Shown in pieces: positions 1-12,306 of a stretch of DNA of 64,000 nucleotides. This stretch comes from Aralia elata. Its lineage: Eukaryota; Streptophyta; Magnoliopsida; Apiales; Araliaceae. The stretch's first letter is position 1. Every line of letters begins with the position of its first letter. The notes beneath the pieces were generated by a model. It made no database searches, had not been told where the DNA came from, and saw only the letters and a program-made list of their open reading frames with translations. The position numbers were made by a program, and so were the translations under genes. The stretch spans positions 72,615,358 to 72,679,357 of the forward strand of contig CM068377.1 of the NCBI GenBank assembly GCA_034770075.1. The letters run 5' to 3'.

Positions 1-182
1 TTTTATTTTATTATATTTTTGTTTTAAAACACCCTAAATCCTTCCTCCACACTTAAAACTTACATTGTCCCTAATCTAAAGTAAAATGCAAAGAAAAGAA
101 AAACAACAATTAAAAGAAAGGGTTTGACATTGGCTCCCAAGCAACGCCTTTGTTTATTGTCATTGGCTTGACATTAAACCTC
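1..182 (-). other. E1 3' non-coding region
   Basis: No coding signal. Two pieces match the 3' regions of E4 and E6. A pyrimidine-rich run followed by a TTGTCC motif (about 43-78) resembles the polypurine-like copies near 17271 and 29463. A small inverted repeat at about 131-141 (TTGG/CCAA on the minus strand) lies just after the end of pol, like the hairpins at 17940 and 30568. Confidence 0.55.
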
Positions 183-1315
183 TCAATCTTCATAAACTGG
201 ATCCACCAAACCCAGCAGCTCAATATTATCCATTTGATATCCTTCATAGAAGGGTTTGAGCCTGTGACCATTCACTTTAAAAATCTTCCCTGTGCTTGGA
301 CTTTGAATTTCCACTGTACCACGATTAAAAATGTCAGTAATAATAAAAGGCCCGACCCAACGATAGCGCAATTTACCGGAAATAATTTTAGCCTTGAATG
401 ATAAAGGAGAACTTTCTGTCCAACAACAAAGTTCTTCCTAGTAATCTTCTTGTCATGAAAGGCTTTTGTTTTCTCTTTGTAAATTTTAGAGCTCTCGTAT
501 GCATCATTCCTTAATTCCTCTAGCTCTTGCAACTGCAACTTCTTATGGACTCTAGCTGAATCTAAGCTCATATTACATTGTCTAACTGCCCAAAAAGCCT
601 TGTGTTCTAACTCCACTAGTAGATGACATGATTTCCCAAACACTAACCTATAAGGTGATATTGGAGTTTTGTAAGCTGTTCTATAGGCCCAAAGTGCATC
701 TTCTAACCTCAGACTCCAATCTTTTCTACTCGGTTTGACTACTTTTTCCAAAATGGACTTGACCTCCCGGTTGGATACCTCAGCCTGCCCATTGCTCTGT
801 GGATGGTAGGATGTAGAAACTTTATGCATCACATTATATTTTTTGAATAGTGTCGCTAGCATCCTATTGCAGAAGTGGGTTCCCTTATCACTGATTATGG
901 CCCTTGGTGTTCCAAACCTGACAAATATGTTAGACTTGATAAAATTTGCAACAACTTTAGAGTCATCAGTCCTGGCAGCTTTAGCTTCCACCCATTTAGA
1001 AACATAGTCAACTGCCAAAAGAATGTAAACATTACCATAAGAAGCAGTAAATGGTCCCATAAAATTAATACCCCAAACATCAAAAATTTCAACAATTAAA
1101 ATAGGTGTTTGTGGCATTTGATTCCTACTTGATATATTTCCTGTCTTTTGACAATTTTCACTTGACTTACAGAACTGATAGGAGTCCCTAAAAATAGTCG
1201 GCCAAAAGAAACCACATTCTAAAACCTTAGGAGCTGTTCTTTTAGGTCCAAAATGGCCTCCAAAAGTATAAGAGTGACAAAAAGTTAAAATAGATAAAAA
1301 CTCACTTTTAGGCAC
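183..1315 (-). pseudogene. E1 integrase (broken, first catalytic Asp changed)
   Basis: This block encodes the enzyme that would join element cDNA to host DNA. The zinc-binding HHCC region is at residues 9-60 of the 347-aa frame that begins at 1315. The core follows with WGINFMGP, ISDKGTHF and NGQAEVSNRE. In this family the first of the three acidic residues sits in WGIDFMGP, so here Asp is read as Asn (GAT or GAC to AAT). The second Asp and the Glu are present. Near residue 313 the frame drifts from the expected C-terminal domain, which resumes in another frame at 371-183 (RYRWVGPF...), so there is a frameshift near 400. The first ATG is not a real start because the protein would be part of a polyprotein. 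Confidence 0.85.
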
Positions 1316-1348
1316 ACACCTTCTAACTATCTGGTCAGCACAAAATTT

Positions 1349-2116
1349 TCATAAGTATGGATCATCCCATATATAATATTTGACATCACTCTTAAGCTTT
1401 TCTTTTTGGAATTTAGAGAACTCTCTAGGAATATAGGCACTCACTAAGTAATTCACGATATTGGCATACCAAGGTATAGCCTCATCAATGGAAAATAAAT
1501 GCTCATCTGGAAAAGAATCATGCAATGGTAGCGCCTCTTCATCCATAATCAACTTGCTCAAGTGATCCGCCACCAATTTGTCCGCTCCTTACTTATCCTT
1601 GATCTCCAAGTCAAATTCTTGTAGCAATAGAATCCATCTAATGATTCTTGGTTTGGATTCCTTCTTGGTTAGCAAATACCTAAGAGCAGCATGGTCAGAA
1701 TAAACTACAACTTTAGTACCAAGCAAATACTATCTAAACTTGTCTAAAGCAAATACAACAGATAAGAGTTCTTTTTCAGTCGTAGTGTAATTAATCTGAG
1801 CAGCATTTAGAGTCCTAGAAGCATAGTAAATGGCATGGACAACTTTGTCAACTCGTTGGCCTAAGACAGCCCCTACTGCATAGTTGCTTGCGTCACACAT
1901 GATCTCGAACGGAAACTTCCAATTTGGTGGTTGTATCACTGGTGCCGAGGTCAATAGCTTCTTTAATTTGTCAAACGCCTCCTTGCACTCGTCATCAAAT
2001 TGGAATTCCACATCCTTTTGTAGCAACTTACACAATGGCAAAGCTATTTTTGAGAAGTCCTTGATAAATCTACGATAGAAACCTGCATGACCAAGAAGAA
2101 CGGATCTCCCGCACAC
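1349..2116 (-). pseudogene. E1 RNase H and connection to integrase (broken)
   Basis: The reading at 2116-1730 has the RT-connection segment (GFYRRFIKDFSKIA) and the start of RNase H, with the acidic-site segment MCDASNYAVGAV and the TEKELLSVVFALDKFR helix. A stop falls at about 1729. The end of the domain reappears at 1576-1349, beginning MVADHLSKL, the usual RNase H tail leading to integrase. At its upstream end the block overlaps the RT reading at 2070-2116 in another frame, marking a frameshift. RNase H would remove the RNA strand during cDNA synthesis. Confidence 0.8.
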
Positions 2117-4235
2117 TTATGGGGTAAGGCAGAGCAGTAACAATTTTTATCTTAGCTTTATCCACTTCTAATCCTTTAGCTGAAACTACATGGCCAAGTA
2201 CTATACCTTGCTCCACCATAAAGTGACACTTTTCCCAATTAAGAACAAGATTAGTTTCTAAGCATCTATCTAGCACACGAGTCAAATTATCGAGGCATAC
2301 ATCTAAAGAATCACCATGTATTGTGAAGTCATCCATAAATACTTCAATGCAATTTTCAAGAAAATCAGAAAAGATGTTTACCATACAATGTTGGAAGGTA
2401 CCTGGTGCATTACACAGTCCAAAGGACCTTCTACGATACGCAAATGTACCAAAAGGACATGTGAATGTGGTCTTTTCTTGGTCTTCGGGTGCAATCACAA
2501 TTTGGTTATAACCTGAAAAACCATCTAGAAAATAGTAATAAGCATGCCCAGCTAATCTTTCCAACATTTGATCAATAAAAGGAAGAGGAAAGTGATCCTT
2601 TCTAGTTACAACATTTAACTTCCTGTAATCAATATAAACTCTCCATCCTATCTGCATACGTGTATGCACCAACTCATTATCATCGTTTTTGATGACTGTG
2701 ATTCCAGATTTCTTTGGTACTACCTGTACTAGACTTACCCATTGACCGTCTGAGATGGGATAAATTATATCTGCATCAAGTAATTTCAGCACCTCCTTCT
2801 TCACTACCTCCATCATGGGTGGATTAAGTCTTCTTTGTGCGTCTCTAGTGGGCTTGGCTCCATCTTCTAAAAGGATTCTATGCATGCACGTAGCAGGACT
2901 GATACCTTTAATATCTGCTATAGTCCAACCAAAGACTGTTATATGGTCCCTTAGGACTCTGAGCAGTTTATCTTCTTGTACTTTGGTTAGATTGTTAGCA
3001 ATAATCACTGGTAGCATCTCATTCTTCCCTAAGAATGCATACTTCAAGTGTGCTGGTAATGGTTTCAGTTCTAAGGTTGGGGCTTGCACAATAGATGGTA
3101 ATAACTTTTGATGAGAACTAGGCAATTGAATAGAATAAACTGCATATTTAGCTGAGGTTTTAGGTAAAGAATGTAATGCAGCTACAGCCTCTTTCAAGTC
3201 CTGATTCTGCTCAATCTCTTCTTCTTTATCTAATTCCAGACTGTTGCTGATAGCGACCTCCAAACTTTCCCTTTGTGTTTGTTCAAAAGACTTCTTCTGC
3301 ACTAAAGAGTCAAGTACATCAATATCAAAAATAGGGTGAATATCACTAGGATACCTTATGGCCTTATATATGTTGAATTGTATCTTTTCACCATCAAACT
3401 CCATGGTTAAGGTTCCATTGTGCACATTAATCATAGTCCTTGCTGTTTTCAAAAATGGCCTCCCTAAAAGTATATGTGCAGGATTTGGGGATTTATCATC
3501 ATCCATATCCACTATGTAAAAATCTACAGGAAAGATTAGTTCATTCACCTGCAGCAAGACATCTTCAATTACCCCTTGGGGGTAAGTGTTAGTACGATCA
3601 ACCAATTGAATAATAACACCAGTTTGTTTCAAAGGACCTAGATTTAAAGAAGCAAAAATAGATAATGGCATGACATTAATTGAAGCTCCTAAATCTAGCA
3701 TAGCTTTCTCAAATCTGGTATTACCTATTCTACATGGAATTGTAAACATGCCTGGATCTTTACATTTAGGGAGCATTTTTCTTTGAAGGACTGCTGATAC
3801 ATTCTCACCAACAATGACTCTTTCATCATTTTTTAATTTTCTTTTATTAGTGCATAATTCTTTTAAAAATTTTGCATACTTGGGTACTTGCTTAATTGCA
3901 TCTAGTAAAGGAATATTCACCTCTACCTTCCTGAAAGTTTCTAGAATTTCTTTTTCTTGCACATCCTTCTTTGAAGTTTTAGGATTCCTGGGAGGAAAAG
4001 GTAAAGGATTAGTCTTTAGCTGAACATGAGTGTTAGGTTTTACCTTTGATATTTCTGCATCCTCTTTAGCCTTATCTTCCTCAAGTTCACAAGTAACTTT
4101 TGGTGCTTCCAATTGTTTTCCACTCCTCAAAGTTATGGCACATGCATTTTCTCTCGGAATGACAATAGTTTGAGAAGGTAGCTTCCCTGAACTTTGAGAG
4201 TCCAATCGACCAACTGTCGTAACAAGTTGACTCAT
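2070..4235 (-). pseudogene. E1 gag C-terminus, protease and reverse transcriptase (721-aa open segment)
   Basis: This is the longest open segment of E1. Residues 34-40 (ITLRSGK) mark the gag-protease linker typical of Athila elements. The aspartic protease has DLGAS at 181-185 and LGRP near 256-259. The RT spans about 400-680, with YPISDGQWVS near 491 and catalytic FMDD at 632-635, all present. The last dozen or so residues run out of the family pattern where RNase H continues in another frame (2116-1730). A stop at the upstream end separates it from gag. RT and protease themselves look undamaged by eye, but without a continuous gag and integrase the element cannot be autonomous. The start is arbitrary. 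Confidence 0.88.
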
Positions 4236-4364
4236 CTAATTTTCTAGATTGTGGATGGAAGTCCTTGTCTCTTGCTGGAATTATTGTGTTTGATTCATGA
4301 ATGCCTTGAACATGTCCTCAAGAGATGTTCCAGAATTAACAGGAGCAGCTTGTCTAGGTTGGTA

Positions 4365-5489
4365 CTATGGTTGAGCTGGTTGAAAACTTTGCTGCCCATT
4401 TGGGAAAACACCTTGCACTGGTAGCCTAGTACCTCCATAGCTCAAATTGGGATGATACCTCCATCCGGAATTGTAAGTGTTAGAGTAAGGATCATATTTT
4501 CTCTGGGGTTGTCCTTGATAATTCCCCACTGCATTTGCCTGTTGCATATTATCATCCTCTTGCAGTGTTGGGCATGCATCTGTATTGTGATTTGTTAACA
4601 AACAAATACCACAAGCTTTTATTGCTGACATGTTTCCTGTAGCCATTTGACGAACAAGAGAAGTTAGACTTGCAATTTGTTGTTCAATAGCAGAAACTTT
4701 TACCTCATTCACATTCCTAGGTGAGAAATCAAGTCGACTGCCAAATTGTTGAGAATTAGCTGCCATATTTGCAATGAGATGTCTTGCAGCCTCGGGAGTT
4801 TTGTCCACCAGAGCTCCTCCACTAGCAGCATCAATCATGCTCCTATCTGTAGATAAAAGACCTTCATAGTAGTATTGGATGAGGAGTTGATCACTAATTT
4901 GATGATGGGGGCAACTTGCGCATAGTTTCTTAAAACGTTCCCAATACTCGTAAAGGGTTTCTCCATTATTCTGCCTCACACCACAAATTTCTTTTCGAAT
5001 GTTGACTGCTCTTGAAGCGGGGAAATATTTTTCTAAGAATAATCTTTTCATCTCTTCCCATTTTGTGATACTTCCGGAGGGTAAATAGTAAAGTCAATCC
5101 TTAGCCAAATCTTTTAGAGAAAATGGAAAGGCTCTTAACTTGATTTGTTCTTCCGTTACTCCGGTAGGCTTCATACTTGTGCATACCACATGAAATTCCT
5201 TCAAATGTTTGTGAGGGTCTTCACCTGCCAAATCATGAAAAGTAGGTAAAAGATGTATTAGTCCAGATTTTAATTCAAAATGAGTATTAGCATCTAGATT
5301 AGGGAAGGTTATGCATAAAGGTTATTGATTCAAAGCAGGGGCCGCAAGCTCCTTCAAGGTTCGGGTTTCTGCCATGGTGTCCTTCTCTTCACAATTATTC
5401 CAAGCTACCTTCCTTAATCTACGAATGGTTCTCTCTATTTCTGGATCACACTTAAAATCACCTTGATTAGTAGATCGAGTTTTGGACAT
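4365..5489 (-). pseudogene. E1 gag (broken)
   Basis: The likely gag start is the ATG at 5489-5487, about 100 bases after the primer site on the minus strand. The reading is broken by stops near 5323 and 5094, then is open from 5051 to 4365. The open part has the capsid-like segment (YEYWERFKKLCASCPHH), then MIDAASGGAL, a hinge common in plant Athila gag proteins, and a weak Cys/His knuckle (CGICLLTNHNTDAC) where the usual glycine is missing. Gag would form the particle that packages element RNA. Confidence 0.75.
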
Positions 5490-5587
5490 AAACAATCAAA
5501 GGAAATTCAAATTACCTTAGTACAACAAAAAAAAATAATAAATAAAGACAAAAATAATGATAACAAAGAAAAATAAACTAAAATCAC

Positions 5588-5605
5588 TCCCCGGTAACGG
5601 CGCCA
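5588..5605 (-). promoter_or_regulatory. E1 primer-binding site (tRNA-Asp type)
   Basis: The minus strand reads TGGCGCCGTTACCGGGGA, the primer-site pattern of plant Athila/Tat elements (complementary to the tRNA-Asp 3' end), a few bases inside the LTR edge. One base (A in GTTACC) differs from the common GTTGCC form. Confidence 0.85.
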
Positions 5606-5611
5606 AAAATT

Positions 5612-7432
5612 TGGTGTGCTGTCGCAAGCAACCAAACATAAAACCTTACTGTGAAAGATAATAATGTAGCAGTGCAAGTAAGAGTTGATCCCACAGAGAG
5701 TGATTAGTCTAAAATTATTTTTTGTTTACCAAAAGGGGGGGGGGTTTATAATTTGATTTCACTAATTATCAAGAACAGAATTTAAAATGATAAGAATAAC
5801 CAATTAATTAAAGATTTCAGTTCTTCCGGTTCAGTATCACCTTTTTACAACAATAGAATAATTAAGTAAATCAATATTTATCCTTCAATGAAATTAATAG
5901 CCCTAGGTAACAACAAGCTCTACTACCCGAAACTCCCCTTAGATTATCACTTAATGAAACAAGCTTTTCACAAGATTCTAACCATTATACAACCTAGAAC
6001 AAGCTCTCTAGATTTAATATAATAGTTGTATTAAGAACTAGGGAATTAGACTAATCCAAGCAACAATCACACAAGTTCGTATTATTTAACTTGTCTTCCA
6101 ATAATCATAGCAATACTCAAAAACTTGACCACAATCATGTATCACTAATTGCTACTTATGATTAGGAACAATATCAATTACACGTAATACTGTCCCTTAA
6201 TCTAGCAAATGAAATTAATCAAATTGACTTAACCGATCATATTAAACCAATCGGAATAAATATCATTTAACAATTAAAATAGATTATCAAGAATGAACTT
6301 CATGTAAGAAGGAATAAATAGCTTATACTTAATCAAACCATTACATGTAAACAAGGTTCAACATCCCCTTCGAACTGAGTAAGGGAACTAGCCTAACATA
6401 TTAAGTCCAATTAATATTTTCTTGAATTATAAAAGGGGTGAGGACGACAACCTCACTATGGAGGTGATCCTCTTTCCCTACTAATTACACTAAAATTTGG
6501 AGAAGATGGAGAAGATGAAGAAGATGGTGTGTATTAATGTATGAATTAGCAAAATACAAGCCTAGCTTCACTTGGTATTTATAGGCACTCAAGTGTACAA
6601 GATGTCAAGATCCAACAACTAATCTTGGTGATGTGAATCAGCCATCTAAGGCAATCAAAAACCCAAAAACGTGCACATCATGAGAAGTCAAATTTTGATA
6701 CCAAAACTGATCAGCACCTTGCAAGCTAATTTTGAATTAGTAGACCGCCGATTTTGGACTTGAGCAAAGACGAAACGTTGTAGCCCTGGCGTTTTTAATG
6801 AATTTGGGCTTTTGAATCACCTGATTTGGAGTTGGGAAGCTCAAGTTATGGCCCAAATACGCCAACTGGTCCGAACAGGAATCCAGTCCATGCGGGATTC
6901 GGATCAACTGTCTAAAAAATAATATTTGGAGGCCCAAATGAACTCGGATTTTTGCTCACCATACCATTCTGGAAAGCTTGAGAAGTCTACTAAAAACTTC
7001 AAGAAGACCACATTTTCATTTGGAAACTTTAACACAATTCAAATCTCAACCGAAGCCCCAAAGGTCAATCTGTCCAAAAGCTCAATTTCCTGAAATTTTC
7101 AACTTTGACGTATGTTGGTAAAATGGTCATAACTCTCTCATCCGAGCTTCGATTTAGGCGTTTCAAGATGATCCGGAAAGCTAAGAAATAAATCTACAAT
7201 TTTCCTTCTTTGAGTTTTGAGAGAATAAGGCCTGATCAAGTATAAAATTGAGCCTCAAGCGGACAGACAGATTTCAAAACAATCCAAAAGTGCGGAAATA
7301 ACATAGTTTTCATTTAATTGCTCCATTTGCAACCTAAATCAAATATAAGAATAGTGAGTACATTTAGGTGCCAAATAAGTATAAAAGACTAGATATTAAG
7401 AGATAAAAACATAACATATTTTATACTTATCA
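5612..7432 (-). repeat. E1 5' LTR
   Basis: On the minus strand the LTR starts TGATAAGTATAAAATATG at 7432 and ends ...GCACACCA near 5612, followed directly by the primer site. It is about 1.82 kb. A run of ten or so G occurs at about 5736-5745 on the plus strand. The LTR body resembles the E10 LTR in reverse (compare 5820-5860 with 51200-51270). Unlike E4, I see no cluster of GC palindromes in it. Confidence 0.85.
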
Positions 7433-7789
7433 ATACTTGTTTTAGTGTCTCTACACAAATGATTATGAGATCAATCATCATGTTCCTAAGAGCAAGAAAA
7501 GTATGTACTAATCTATCCGGATTCACTAATCCCCTTTTAGTAATCCAACGATTAGGAACAATTTTAGTTTTAAGCTTTCTAAGAATTTAGATCTCATTAG
7601 CATGATCATCATTATGATTCTAAAAGCATTGCTTAAAACTATGGGTTTATCACATATTAAATAACAACACCATATAAATAAAGTAAAATGCCTTTAATAA
7701 ATTAATTCTTTTATTAATAAATGAATAAGATTACAAAGTATATGTTACATCATATCAAATATAATTGGCTTGTGTACATACTACTTTCA
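7433..7789 (-). repeat. E2 3' LTR, first part
   Basis: Matches 25432-25786 closely, including the shared end CTACTACTTTCA on the plus strand. The rest of this LTR was displaced leftward by E1 and is outside the window. The adjoining 7790-7803 reads AAGTGGGAGAT on the minus strand, the polypurine tract for plus-strand priming. Confidence 0.88.
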
Positions 7790-7803
7790 ATCTCCCACTT
7801 GCA

Positions 7804-8697
7804 CTAAAGCCAATCGCCATGGTATCTAATACCCATCTTCTCTAAGTGACGATTAAACTGTTGTTGGGTTAAAGTTTTAGTAAATGGATCTGCAATGTTG
7901 TCTTGTGAGTCCACACGCTCTAGGGTGACGTCTCCTCTTTCAATGATCTCTCTAATCAAATGAAACCACCGCAACACGTGTTTAGATTTCTGATGAGACC
8001 TGGGTTCCTTAGCCTGTGCAACAACTCTAGTGTTGTCACAAAATAAAGGTACGACTCCTCTAATGCTAGGAACCACTCCAAGTTCAGTTATGAACTTCTT
8101 CATCCAAATAACTTCCTTTGCAGCTATGTACTTTGCCTCTGTCACTAAATCAGGAACTGTTTGCTGCTTGGAACTTTTCCAACTCACTGCGCCATCGTTT
8201 AAGGTAAACATGTACATTGAAACGGATTTACCGTCATATTGGTCCGTTTGAAAACTTGAGTCTGTATAGCCCTCTAGTTTCAATTCAGACCCACCGTAGA
8301 CAAGAAATATATTCTTAGTCCTTCTTAAGTATTTTAGGATGTTTTTCACTGCCTTCCAGTACTCTTCTCCTAGATTCGACTGATATCTGCTTGTAACACT
8401 AAGTGCAGGAGCGACATCCGGTCTAGTACATATCATACGGTACATGATAAATCCTATTGTTAAAGCATAAGGAATCTTACTCATATGGTCTCTCTCCTCA
8501 GGTGTCTTTGGGGCATGTTTCTTGGAGAGATGTATTCCATGGCTCATCGGCATGAGACCTCTCTTGGAATCTTCCATGCTAAACTTCTTTAGCATCGAGT
8601 CAATGTACTTTCCTTGGGTCAAGCCAAGCATCCTTTCAGATCTATCTCTATAGATCTTTATCCCCAAAATATAGGATGTTTCACCTAAGTCCTTCAT
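7804..8697 (-). pseudogene. E2 reverse transcriptase C-terminus and RNase H
   Basis: A 297-aa open segment. It starts inside the copia RT (MKDLGETSYILGIKI), continues through the thumb and connection (TRPDVAPALSVTSRYQSN) and ends with RNase H (GYTDSSFQTD, TEAKYIAA, LFCDNTRVVAQAKEP, HVLRWFHLIRE). The C-terminus ends just before the polypurine tract, as is normal for copia. The second RNase H acidic residue normally found in the TEAEYIA segment is read here as Lys (TEAKYIA), so that site is probably damaged. Confidence 0.87.
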
Positions 8698-9380
8698 GGA
8701 AAAGTGTTTAGATAACCAAATTTTGATCGACTATAGCATAGAAACATCATTCCCTATCAGTAATATATCATCAACATATAACACTAGGAATGAAACAGCA
8801 CTCCCACTAACCTTCTTGTACACACAAGGTTCATCCTCATTTTTGATAAAATTAAACCCTTTGATTATCTTATCAAAACGGATGTTCCATCTTCGAGAAG
8901 CTTGTTTCAATCCATAAATGGATCGTTATAGCTTACAGACTTGATTTATTCCAACCGTTGAAACAAAACCCTCTGGTTGTCTCATATATACATTCTCCTC
9001 AAGCTTCCCATTGAGGAAGGATGTTTTCACGTCCATTTGCCAGATGTCGTAGTCATAATAAGCTGCAATTGCAAGTAAAATCCGAATGGAGTTGAGCATA
9101 GCTACTGGTGAGAAGGTTTCATCATAGTCATCACCTTGTCTTTGTTTGAAACCTTTAGTAACCAGTCGGGCCTTATAGGTCTCCACCTTGCCATCCGCTC
9201 CAGTCTTTCTTTTAAAGACCCATTTGTACCCAATAGGCTTTATGCCCTCAGGTGGTGAAACCAAAGTCCATACTTGGTTTTCATATATGGAGTCTATCTT
9301 GGATTTCATGGCTTCTAGCCATTTCTCTGAGTCTTTACTACTCATAGCCTCTTCGTAAGTCAATGGATCATCATCATCTA
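8698..9380 (-). pseudogene. E2 reverse transcriptase N-terminus and palm (broken)
   Basis: The reading from 9363 to 8926 has the copia RT start (MTYEEAMSSKDSEKW), the substrate-binding block (KPIGYKWVFKRK) and QMDVKTSFLNGKLEENVYM. A stop near 8926 interrupts the LKQASR helix. The catalytic YVDD is visible in the minus-strand reading around 8765-8790. A further stop follows near 8735. The upstream end is cut at 9380 by solo LTR E3; coding sequence resumes at 12302. Confidence 0.87.
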
Positions 9381-12301
9381 TGTGACACCCCCAAACTCGA
9401 TTACTTCAATCACATAGATCTGGTGTTCACTATTCAAAACAAACACATCTAACTACCCATAATAAAGGATAATAATAAACCTTATAAACCATCATCCTAT
9501 TAAAGGGTTACATTTTAAATAAAATCCCAGGTCATCTAACCTTTAATACATCATTTGCGGAAATAAAAACATTATAATAAAAATCTTATTACATAAGCTT
9601 TCAAAAATAAAATAAACTATACATCTAAACTTCTTCATTTATTCATCTTGCCCTTGCCTTTGCTTGTGGATGGCTCATCAGACTTCTCAATCTTAGCTGC
9701 AATGTTTTATGCAAGGGTGAGCAAATAATTGCCCCCAAGTATAACAATAATAACAATAATAATAGCATATGGAATATCAGTGAATTAAGCTCAACTAAAT
9801 AATGTAATCGTTTCTGTTTAACGATGTTCAAGAACTGGAAGTCCAATAAGAATTCAACTTTTGAATCAAGATTAGAAAACAAGATCAAAAGTACATCTGA
9901 GGGTCGCAAGACCATGAACTATGCCCTAGGTTATCAAGTATCTCTACTGTAACCTTTAACAGTCTTATAGACTATATTGACCATCCATCTCGTACTCCGA
10001 GTGATCAGCCCTTTGTACAATGTATATATTGTGCACAAACATTTTAATGCTATTACGTAGTATAATCCCCTATATAAGGGTTGTTCATCTCAGCTTTGCC
10101 ATAAGAGTCCACATTAAAAGAGGTTTGGTTTGGATTAGCTTCAATAACAATTCTAGAATTTAAAACGCTCATCAACTACGGACTAGTCGAATCAATAATG
10201 GTTCACTAGTCATTCAAAGGTTCGACATCATTCGAGAGTTTAATAATAATAAAATATTACAAAAGGAATACTTTAACAATAGTAGGATATCAATGAATCA
10301 TAAATGGATGAGAATTATGTATCAAAGTCATGCTTTCATAAGAATTAGAAAGGCTTAACAATAACTTAAGCGTTGAACATTATAAGAAACCTTGCTTGAA
10401 TAACGATAAGCCAAGGTTATGAAACTTGCTCAATACAAGAGTAAAGTTAAGGAAACTTTAGTAATAATAAACAAGTTAGAGATAAGGAACTTGCGACATT
10501 TAAAATCAAGGTAGGGATAAAAGAACTTGCACAATAAAGGAGTGAAGTTCAGGAACTTGCCTCGTGCGTAATCTACACAATCACAACTTACGTTCACCAA
10601 ATGTCCTACATACCATTAGGATCACAACATAAATTAGTTTTATTGTAACTATGTTTAACGGTTTAACTTTCCACTTTAGTATAACTTAGCAACTTAGTTC
10701 ATGATCTGAACTTCCTTACTAACCACATAGCATGAATCAGAACTCTCTATTAATATATAACACAAGACATAGCATATAAATGACATCTCCAATCCTTACG
10801 GACATCGAATTACAGACTTTTGTAACTTATAAATTTATAACTTATAATCATCATCTATGCAATTACAATGTGGTATTAAGTCTTATAACATGTGTTTTAC
10901 TTTGCTACATTCATATAATAAGGTTACATTAACATTCCTAGAACCATACACATAGATACCCATTACTGGGTCTGAGCAGGAAGCAGCGCGGCAGCGCTGC
11001 TTTTACTCTTGTTCCAAGCGCGACCGCGCCCGACTTCATAATCTGATTTCTAGTAGCAGCGCGGCGGTGTTGCTTTTACACTTGGCACCAGTTCGGCTGC
11101 ACTGGTGTGCAAACTTAGAATCTGCAATTCGCGAACAGACTCTGTACCTTCCCAAATTCACAACTATCTCATCTAAAGTCCAATTTGATTAGTTTTTGAC
11201 TCAACAACCTCGTTAAACACGACAGTAGACATCTACAGAGTAATCTTAACACTTCGAAAACTTAAACTAACCAATTTAAGGATTCAAATTCAGTGTTCAT
11301 GCTAATATTTCACATTTTCACCTACTAAACGTAATCACTCATCCCAGATTCGTTTCTTAACCAAATCACTCCATTACACATGCATTATTTTCGTATTTCA
11401 ACATACTAACAACAATAATTATCAATTTATAGATTGTTATACCAATTAAACATCAATTTTAGTCCCAAATAAGCCATATTCATAGATATATCACTGTAAA
11501 CTCAAATTTTCCCTTTTAAACATATTTTCATGGATTAATTCAATCAAAATCGTTTATAAACAACATATAATGATTTATACATACTAACCAACACATATAA
11601 ACAATTTTCTCATGCATTAGCCATGAAAATTCATTTACAAAGAACTTAAGAACCAACATTAAGAACTTTGAAATTTAGAGAGTTTACCTTTGATTTCTTG
11701 TTTAAATTACGTAAGATGATTAGGAAGCTTGATAACACCTTCTTCTTCCTCTTGATTTTTTTACGGTCTTGGTCCTCAAAATTCCCAGAACTCTCTAAAG
11801 CTCTCTCTATTCCTTCTTCTCTCCAACCTCTATGTTTTAAACTTAGTAAGAAAACAATACGTAAAACTAAAACTTGAACTGATAAAATATAACGCGTGCA
11901 ACGTTATGGTTTCATCAGTTACACAATCAAGAGTTAATTTCTTTTCTTTTCAGTTACAAAATTCAAAAGTTGCAAGGCCATGTTTGGCAAACTAACTTAA
12001 CACCCCTTTAATTTTTATTTTTTTTACAATTCATTTATCATATAGTTTTTTTGTCATACCTTTAAACAATTAAATTGTAACCATAATAATTCAATTAAGC
12101 TTTATAATAAAATTTCCACTTAACCATTAGAATTATTAAACAAATTAATTATATACTAATTAAATTAATATATCACACTTAATTAAATTACTCCATAACA
12201 ATTCCATCGATTATTTATTTAGCTCAATAAATAAATCAACTAAAATATTTATTTAATTCAATAAATATTTTAAATTAAATATAAAATTCTTGATCGTTAT
12301 A
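9381..12301 (-). mobile_element. E3: solo Tekay-type LTR
   Basis: A 2921-bp sequence bounded by TGTGACACCCCC at the left and CGTTATA at the right, flanked by ATCTA on both sides (9376-9380, 12302-12306). No internal domain is present. Reversed, its end (GGGGGTGTCACA) and internal blocks match the E7 LTRs, for example TTGTACAAAGGGCTGATC at about 10003-10020. A purine-rich block followed by ATGAA (minus strand, about 9645-9670) has an E7 counterpart near 35575-35600. The terminal CA is decayed to TA. A solo LTR arises by recombination between the two LTRs of a full copy. The 2.9 kb holds no gene; an 11-kb GC cluster is listed separately. Confidence 0.88.
10983..11110. repeat. E3 GC-rich palindrome cluster
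   Basis: An island of GC words (GCAGCGCGGCAGCGCTGC, AGCGCGACCGCGC, GCAGCGCGGCGGTG) in strongly AT-rich LTR sequence. AGCGCGGCAGCGCT is an inverted repeat. Its spacing within the LTR is similar to that of the E8 island. Confidence 0.7.
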
Positions 12302-12306
12302 ATCTA

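Larger units (their letters stand above)
1..7432 (-). mobile_element. E1: Athila-type Ty3/gypsy retrotransposon, incomplete at left window edge
   Basis: Read on the minus strand the order is LTR (7432-5612), tRNA-Asp-type primer site, gag, protease, reverse transcriptase, RNase H, integrase. That is the Ty3/gypsy order, because integrase follows RNase H. The protease-RT segment and the primer site are typical of the Athila lineage. The 3' LTR lies beyond the left edge. Stops and frameshifts separate the coding blocks, so it cannot make a complete polyprotein. The LTR end at 7432 abuts E2 LTR sequence whose equivalent in the other E2 LTR (about 25432) runs on without interruption, which shows E1 inserted into E2. 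ATACT at 7433-7437 is the likely target duplication, but its partner is outside the window. Confidence 0.9.
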
